DNA of 64,000 bases from Erythrocercus mccallii (Eukaryota; Chordata; Aves; Passeriformes; Dicruridae), in assembly GCA_013397435.1 (NCBI GenBank), contig VZRG01001653.1, positions 1 to 64,000 on the forward strand. Reading direction: 5' to 3'. Every line of letters begins with the position of its first letter. Within the stretch, counting starts at the first letter, position 1. The notes beneath the pieces are model-generated. The model was not told where the DNA came from. It worked only from the letters and a program-made list of their open reading frames with translations, and searched no databases. Below are positions 62,301 to 64,000 of this stretch, in pieces. The position numbers and the translations under genes were made by a program.

Positions 62301-64000
62301 TGCTATAAACCACGAGGGTAGGTATTTCTGTGTGTTGGTATTTAAATATTGCTAAGAAAACAAGGAGTTTGGAGGCTGCCAACCTTTCTTCAGAATGTAC
62401 ACCACAGTCACCCTTTTTCTGCTATATTTCTCCCTGAGGACAATATGATATATTTTGGACTTTGTTCTTCCTTCACTGTGTATGTTATATGTGTAGCCAG
62501 AAGTAAGTTCAAGGCTGTGTTTACTTCACCATCCAGGTAGTTGAACTATCCCCAGACCTTCAGTGTCCCAGCTTGGTTTTAATGTAGAGTGTTGAAAGAA
62601 CTGGCACTTCACTTTCTGCCAGCAGCTTCACTTGTTAGTATTAGTCACTTGATTCTGTCTTGTTATCTGAATTTAAAAGGGTCTGTAACGACAGCTCAGG
62701 CAGGAGCTTTCTCTTCTCTAATTCTGTTTCTAGGCTATAGAGTACCCATCCACATTGCTCATGCAGCTGTACCTACTTTGAAAATGTTTTTACAACAGCG
62801 CAGTAGATGTTACCAAAAAATTGTAACTTAATCTTTTTTTTTTAAATCTTTCTTTTAGGGGCAGACATAGCAGAATTCATGATGGACTTTGTTGAATGGC
62901 TGACTAATCAAGAGTTTGGTCACCAGTGTATTGTCAGTGTGAGAGATGTCTTGTCCTGGGTTAATTTTATGAATGTGATGGCAGAGGATGAGTCGAGTTC
63001 TGCCAAGGGATGCAGCCGCCTTAGCATTTCTCCAGTGATGTCTTTTATCCATGCTGCCTGTTTGGTGTATATTGATGGAATAGGATCAGGTAAGTCTTCA
63101 GTGCTTTTTTGGTAGCAGAAAATATGAAACTGTGTATTTGTATTAATACTTTCAGTCAAATGTAAACAAAATGCTTTGGGGCAGCATGGGACTCTTTGGG
63201 AGAACATTTTCACTTCCATTTGACAACCTCCTGTACGTCATGTGCCTTTTCTGTGTTTCCATAGCAAGAGTTTGAGTGATAGAGCAAGCTGAAGTAAATT
63301 AGAGGGATTAATAATATTACAAAGGCTAGCACACAAATTAAGAAAACCTGTGGTTTTTATTGTGTGTTCTGAGCTGATACAGTACTTTGAACACATGAAC
63401 ATGTATTATGCTCTCTAGCCCCCACTCCACGTCAGCATCTGTCTCTGCTGGCCTGTACCAGCACATAGCTGAGAATGCATCTCTGTGTGTTTGCTGGGTA
63501 TCAGCTGCTAGCCCACCTGATAAATAGTAGATAAGGAAGAGAAGGAAAAGTGAAAGGCACAAGAAATGCCAGAAAAGAAAGCCTGGGGGTGGCCTGTGGC
63601 AAGGGATCACGGTGATTGTGATGGTAGAAGAGAGGGAGTTGGTGGAAGTATGGTGTCCTTAGTTCTGTTGCTCCCAGAACAATCTGTCCATGGTAAATAG
63701 TACTGGAAGCACTGTCAAGCAAAAACATTAAAATAAAATATAAACCTGTGTGCACATGAAGGGATTGAGTTTCTTGTTATAAGATCAATGTGCCTAGTTA
63801 TGTTTTGAAGCACACTTAACTTTCCTAATTACAGGTACAACATCCTGCTCAGCTGATACAGCTTTATTAGCTCGTGAGAAATGCCTGACATTCTTATGTG
63901 AGAAAATGAGTCAATTCTTTGAGCTGACTGATTATCAGAAGAACGAACTAAACATTTATGACAGAACAAAGGAAAAAGAGTTTGTATGGATGGACAACTT
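26211..64000 (+). CDS. MDN1: MDN1 / midasin, 5' part (35 exons, about 1696 codons), runs off window
   Basis: Midasin (yeast Rea1) is a dynein-like protein with a six-module AAA+ ring and a C-terminal MIDAS domain. It removes assembly factors from nucleolar and nucleoplasmic pre-60S particles. The 35 exons join in frame with GT-AG sites throughout and give 5090 nt. Walker A lysines: AAA1 GPIGCGKTS K325, AAA2 GETGTGKTS K673, AAA3 GETSVGKTS K1080, AAA4 GDTGCGKTT K1386. Walker B: ILLEDID 388-394, ILLDEI 823-828, IVLDEL 1138-1143, FLLDEI 1455-1460. Sensor-1-type Asn lies in CMNPATDVGKR, TQNPPGLYGGR and TMNPGGDFGK, and LRNRFTE-type arginines follow. Spacing matches human midasin (5596 aa), so about 30% is present; AAA5-6, the long linker and the MIDAS domain lie beyond 64000. 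The start ATG follows GC-rich leader and the N-terminus (MAADLRFRLAEPLQLVARRN) aligns with human up to FLAKQ. Confidence 0.98.
26313..31679 (+). other. MDN1: MDN1 intron 1 (5.4 kb)
   Basis: The first 250 bp belong to the CpG island, the rest is AT-rich. A (GAAAA)n repeat lies at 28001. I found no convincing snoRNA boxes, nested exon or named repeat by eye. Confidence 0.65.
28001..28021. repeat. (GAAAA)n short tandem repeat in MDN1 intron 1
   Basis: Four consecutive GAAAA units plus a partial one. Confidence 0.85.
31680..31906 (+). CDS. MDN1: MDN1 exon 2 (residues 35-109)
   Basis: Encodes VWTQQDRQCILNTLAQLLLD through HPDVL. Acceptor TTCCTTTAG, donor CC|GTGAGT. Close to human over its whole length. 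Confidence 0.96.
31954..32711 (-). mobile_element. Probable solo LTR in MDN1 intron 2
   Basis: About 758 bp bounded by TGTGGAGG and CTCCCACA (TG...CA, near-inverted ends). On the minus strand it begins TGTGGGAGACA and carries AATAAA followed by a TA run near its 3' end. The flanking six bases (ACAGCC and ATAGCA) are only a weak target-site match. No internal retroviral genes. Confidence 0.55.
33204..33428 (+). CDS. MDN1: MDN1 exon 3 (residues 110-184)
   Basis: Encodes FALRYFKTTSPVFQRLFLES to SHDTLVRW. Acceptor CTGCTAAAG, donor TG|GTGAGT. Confidence 0.96.
34763..34870 (+). CDS. MDN1: MDN1 exon 4 (residues 185-220)
   Basis: Encodes YTSNCLALVTRMNDEHKLSF to LIHFRL. Acceptor TTTTTAG, donor AA|GTAAGG. 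Confidence 0.96.
34948..35140 (+). CDS. MDN1: MDN1 exon 5 (residues 221-285)
   Basis: Encodes LLEESQLQSVEKALALANPD to RHVSEQQ, following a 77-bp intron. The end of the exon is shorter than the human loop between this segment and AAA1. Donor CAG|GTATGT. Confidence 0.94.
36924..37136 (+). CDS. MDN1: MDN1 exon 6 (residues 286-356), AAA1 Walker A
   Basis: Contains VLLEGPIGCGKTSLIEYLAA with the AAA1 P-loop lysine at 325, then VQLGDQTDSK. Acceptor TTTGAACAG, donor AAG|GTAACT. Confidence 0.97.
38320..38451 (+). CDS. MDN1: MDN1 exon 7 (residues 357-400), AAA1 Walker B
   Basis: Encodes TLLGMYRCTDVPGEFVWQPG to the Walker B motif WILLEDIDYAPLDV. Acceptor CTGTCACAG, donor GTG|GTGTGT. Confidence 0.96.
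38821..39159 (-). mobile_element. Solo LTR-like element with 5-bp flanking repeat, MDN1 intron 7
   Basis: 339 bp starting TGTTGTGTGG and ending CTTTCCACA, flanked on both sides by TATTT (38816-38820 and 39160-39164). On the minus strand it has TATAAAAAG and, downstream, an AAATAAGA polyadenylation-like signal, so the minus strand is the likely sense. No coding content. Confidence 0.6.
40248..40351 (+). CDS. MDN1: MDN1 exon 8 (residues 401-434)
   Basis: Encodes ISVLIPLLEKKQLLIPGRGD to the sensor-type segment FQFFATR. Acceptor CTCTTCAG, donor AG|GTAGGT. Confidence 0.95.
41026..41522 (-). mobile_element. Solo ERV LTR in MDN1 intron 8
   Basis: Ends are TGTCATGGTT and CCAGCACA. Blocks such as CAGCAACTAAACACCACACA, TATGGAATATCC and TCTATCCCAGCC are those of a widespread avian ERV LTR. 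Read on the minus strand it has a TATAAAG box. About 497 bp, no internal region. Same family as 56907-57451, in opposite orientation. Confidence 0.8.
42255..42369 (+). CDS. MDN1: MDN1 exon 9 (residues 435-473)
   Basis: Encodes IFSCGGGWYRQQSSHAALLD and onward to MSKGELKE. Acceptor TGATTTAG, donor GAG|GTATGG. Confidence 0.95.
43880..44073 (+). CDS. MDN1: MDN1 exon 10 (residues 474-537)
   Basis: Encodes VLQRRYSNLALVTDHLLDIF, a variable hydrophilic loop, then LEGRELSLR. Acceptor GGTTTCAG. The donor AG|GTTGTC is weak, but the human homologue supports the junction. Confidence 0.92.
45085..45166 (+). CDS. MDN1: MDN1 exon 11 (residues 538-565)
   Basis: Encodes DLLNWCSRIAYKFDSNSATT to NIFQE. Acceptor TTTTTAG, donor GAG|GTGCTG. 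Confidence 0.94.
45857..45952 (+). CDS. MDN1: MDN1 exon 12 (residues 566-597)
   Basis: 32 codons, ALDCFTAMLSDQGSRQKTAK to LNISKKK. Acceptor CTTGACAG, donor AAG|GTATGT. Confidence 0.94.
46955..47067 (+). CDS. MDN1: MDN1 exon 13 (residues 598-634)
   Basis: Encodes VEFFCELYKPEISIREQEVS to NQALTVQ. Acceptor TTTTTCACAG, donor AG|GTAGAA. Confidence 0.94.
47607..47755 (+). CDS. MDN1: MDN1 exon 14 (residues 635-684), AAA2 Walker A
   Basis: Encodes FAATRPSAVLIEQLAVCVVK and the P-loop VGETGTGKTSTVQYLAHITG, with K673. Acceptor TTTTCCAG, donor G|GTAAAT. Confidence 0.97.
47852..47912 (+). CDS. MDN1: MDN1 exon 15 (residues 685-704)
   Basis: Encodes HRLRVVNMNQQSDTADLLGG, identical in type to human. 61 bp, too short for an ORF scan. 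Acceptor TTTCAAG, donor GG|GTGAGT. Confidence 0.96.
48417..48628 (+). CDS. MDN1: MDN1 exon 16 (residues 705-775)
   Basis: Encodes YKPVDNKLIWLPLRESFEEL, then FLGHIQTCYRQKRWHDLLKL and on to ENVSG. Acceptor CTCTTCAG, donor G|GTAAGA. Confidence 0.96.
50052..50155 (+). CDS. MDN1: MDN1 exon 17 (residues 776-810)
   Basis: Encodes LPLKEKWEAFGLKLNHAHQQ to LLFAFVE. Acceptor TTGCTTGCAG, donor GAG|GTATTT. Confidence 0.95.
51125..51269 (+). CDS. MDN1: MDN1 exon 18 (residues 811-858), AAA2 Walker B
   Basis: Encodes GTLAQAVKKGEWILLDEINL (Walker B, D826/E827) to LVLLDRGDT. Acceptor TACTTTTAG, donor G|GTACTA. Confidence 0.97.
51925..52021 (+). CDS. MDN1: MDN1 exon 19 (residues 859-890), AAA2 sensor region
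   Basis: Encodes EPLVRHPDFRLFACMNPATD, with sensor Asn in MNPATDVGKR, to GIRNR. Acceptor GCTTTAG, donor AG|GTACTG. Confidence 0.96.
53236..53349 (+). CDS. MDN1: MDN1 exon 20 (residues 891-928)
   Basis: Encodes FTELYVEELRNEGDLQILIM to NTVKGIV. Acceptor ATTCTTTCAG, donor AA|GTAAGT. Confidence 0.95.
53979..54126 (+). CDS. MDN1: MDN1 exon 21 (residues 929-978)
   Basis: Encodes FYLSVRKEAETKLVDGTGHR, then YSLRTLCRALRFAASNPCGS. Acceptor TTTTTACAG, donor GAG|GTGATT. Confidence 0.96.
54293..54403 (+). CDS. MDN1: MDN1 exon 22 (residues 979-1015)
   Basis: Encodes GFCLSFLTQLDRGSHPVVQK to IKSLLKQ. Acceptor CTTCTTAG, donor CAG|GTAGGC. Confidence 0.95.
55222..55373 (+). CDS. MDN1: MDN1 exon 23 (residues 1016-1065)
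   Basis: Encodes QIPKPQGGSFILIEGYWISA to KDIVRVVSAG. Acceptor TCTCCTTAG, donor GG|GTAAGT. Confidence 0.95.
55817..55995 (+). CDS. MDN1: MDN1 exon 24 (residues 1066-1125), AAA3 Walker A
   Basis: Encodes THPVLIQGETSVGKTSLIRW (K1080), then NNHEHTDIQEYIGCYTSDAS. Acceptor GTTTTTAG, donor G|GTAAAT. Confidence 0.97.
56370..56578 (+). CDS. MDN1: MDN1 exon 25 (residues 1126-1195), AAA3 Walker B and sensor
   Basis: Encodes LIDAMRKGYWIVLDELNLAP (D1141/E1142), then MLFATQNPPGLYGGRK. Acceptor TTCCCCCCAAG, donor AAG|GTCTGT. Confidence 0.97.
56907..57451 (+). mobile_element. Degraded solo ERV LTR in MDN1 intron 25
   Basis: Shares blocks with the element at 41026-41522: TTTCTTCACAGTGACTGGTA, GACACAGCTGGGACAGCTGA, AAGGGATATTCCGTGTCAT and CCTGGAGATGGCTGAATACC. 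The TATA segment is decayed and the 5' end is shortened. Sense strand is plus. Ends are approximate. Confidence 0.78.
57632..57778 (+). CDS. MDN1: MDN1 exon 26 (residues 1196-1244)
   Basis: Encodes VLSRAFRNRFVELHFDELPS (arginine-finger type segment) to KVMLDLQ. Acceptor CATATTTTAG, donor CAA|GTATGA. Confidence 0.95.
58506..58647 (+). CDS. MDN1: MDN1 exon 27 (residues 1245-1291)
   Basis: Encodes SYRRGSTVFAGKHGFITLRD to LQHLAND. Acceptor TTGTGACAG, donor G|GTGAGC. Confidence 0.95.
58775..58909 (+). CDS. MDN1: MDN1 exon 28 (residues 1292-1336)
   Basis: Encodes FMLLAGRVRKQEEVDVIQNV to ESVKKLL. Acceptor TTTTGTAG, donor G|GTGAGT. Followed by a 76-bp intron. Confidence 0.94.
58986..59124 (+). CDS. 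MDN1: MDN1 exon 29 (residues 1337-1382), AAA4 N-part
   Basis: Encodes HVVWTQGMRRLAILVGRALE and the first half of the AAA4 P-loop (LLVGDTG). The P-loop is split by the next intron. Acceptor ATTGTGCAG, donor GG|GTAATC. Confidence 0.95.
60064..60202 (+). CDS. MDN1: MDN1 exon 30 (residues 1383-1429), AAA4 Walker A second half
   Basis: Encodes CGKTTICQIFAALANQKLYS (K1386), then SDFLGGLRPVR. Acceptor TTGGTTGCAG, donor CAG|GTTTGT. Confidence 0.96.
60293..60423 (+). CDS. MDN1: MDN1 exon 31 (residues 1430-1472), AAA4 Walker B
   Basis: Encodes SRLFEWCDGPLVLAVKEEGF and FLLDEISLADDS (D1458/E1459). Acceptor TTTCTCAG, donor AG|GTATGT. Confidence 0.96.
60926..61070 (+). CDS. MDN1: MDN1 exon 32 (residues 1473-1521)
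   Basis: Encodes VLEAEKTLVLAEKGGQDDEE to the sensor segment ILATMNPGGDFGKKE. Acceptor CTTTCTAG, donor GAG|GTAAAT. Confidence 0.96.
62188..62317 (+). CDS. MDN1: MDN1 exon 33 (residues 1522-1564)
   Basis: Encodes LSPALRNRFTEIWCPQSNGR to LGAINHE. Acceptor GTTTGCAG, donor G|GTAGGT. Confidence 0.95.
62859..63089 (+). CDS. MDN1: MDN1 exon 34 (residues 1565-1641)
   Basis: Encodes ADIAEFMMDFVEWLTNQEFG, then VSVRDVLSWVNFMN and HAACLVYIDGIGSG. Acceptor CTTTTAG, donor G|GTAAGT. Confidence 0.96.
63835..64000 (+). CDS. MDN1: MDN1 exon 35, truncated by window end (residues 1642-1696)
   Basis: Encodes a segment ending ELTDYQKNELNIYDRTKEKE and continuing past the edge. Matches the human linker before AAA5. 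Acceptor AATTACAG. Confidence 0.92.

Larger units (their letters stand above)
59125..63834 (+). other. MDN1: MDN1 introns 29-34
   Basis: Introns 59125-60063, 60203-60292 (90 bp), 60424-60925, 61071-62187, 62318-62858 and 63090-63834, excluding exons 30 to 34. Nothing further recognised. Confidence 0.65.

Noticed and set aside
1..64000. CRISPR array, operon, phage or other prokaryotic system
   Set aside because: No direct-repeat arrays or bacterial gene organisation; introns, CpG island and repeat families are vertebrate.

Overview
The window is vertebrate nuclear DNA, almost certainly from a bird. The evidence is many GT-AG introns, a CpG island, a CR1 LINE 3' fragment and several solo-LTR-like segments of types common in avian genomes. 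I cannot resolve the species. Nothing points to a prokaryotic or otherwise exotic system; this is a conserved two-gene locus.

Two protein-coding genes lie head to head. CASP8AP2 (FLASH), on the minus strand, was assembled here from nine coding exons between 24441 and 7979. The open frame is 1993 codons and every exon junction is in phase. MDN1 (midasin, the giant AAA+ ATPase of 60S ribosome assembly), on the plus strand, starts at 26211 and runs off the right edge. I placed 35 consecutive exons, about 1696 codons (roughly the first 30% of the protein), covering AAA modules 1 to 4 and the linker towards AAA5. The two start codons are 1.77 kb apart around a shared CpG island (about 24.88-26.56 kb). 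That island carries a palindromic CRE, an E2F-like palindrome, a ZNF143/THAP11-like site, GC boxes, paired ETS sites and an E-box. The same head-to-head pairing exists in human (6q15).

Region by region: 1-442, GC-rich LTR-like segment; 443-3530, no recognised gene; about 3530-4216, 5'-truncated CR1; 4217-7978, FLASH 3' flank and 3'UTR, holding a direct 90-bp repeat pair (6176-6265 and 7314-7403); 7979-24441, FLASH; 24442-26210, bidirectional promoter and 5' exons; 26211-64000, MDN1. MDN1 introns hold four solo-LTR-like insertions (31954-32711, 38821-39159, 41026-41522, 56907-57451).

Functionally, FLASH supports replication-dependent histone pre-mRNA 3'-end processing and histone locus bodies, while midasin remodels pre-60S particles. 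A shared promoter with growth and S-phase type motifs fits two proliferation-linked genes, but co-regulation is inference. The most interesting points are the altered LDLY-type motif in FLASH, conserved unassigned islands in its otherwise disordered body, a thinned SUMO-interaction motif set, the repeat pair with preserved palindromes, a 76-bp MDN1 mini-intron, and an LTR with an exact 5-bp flanking repeat.
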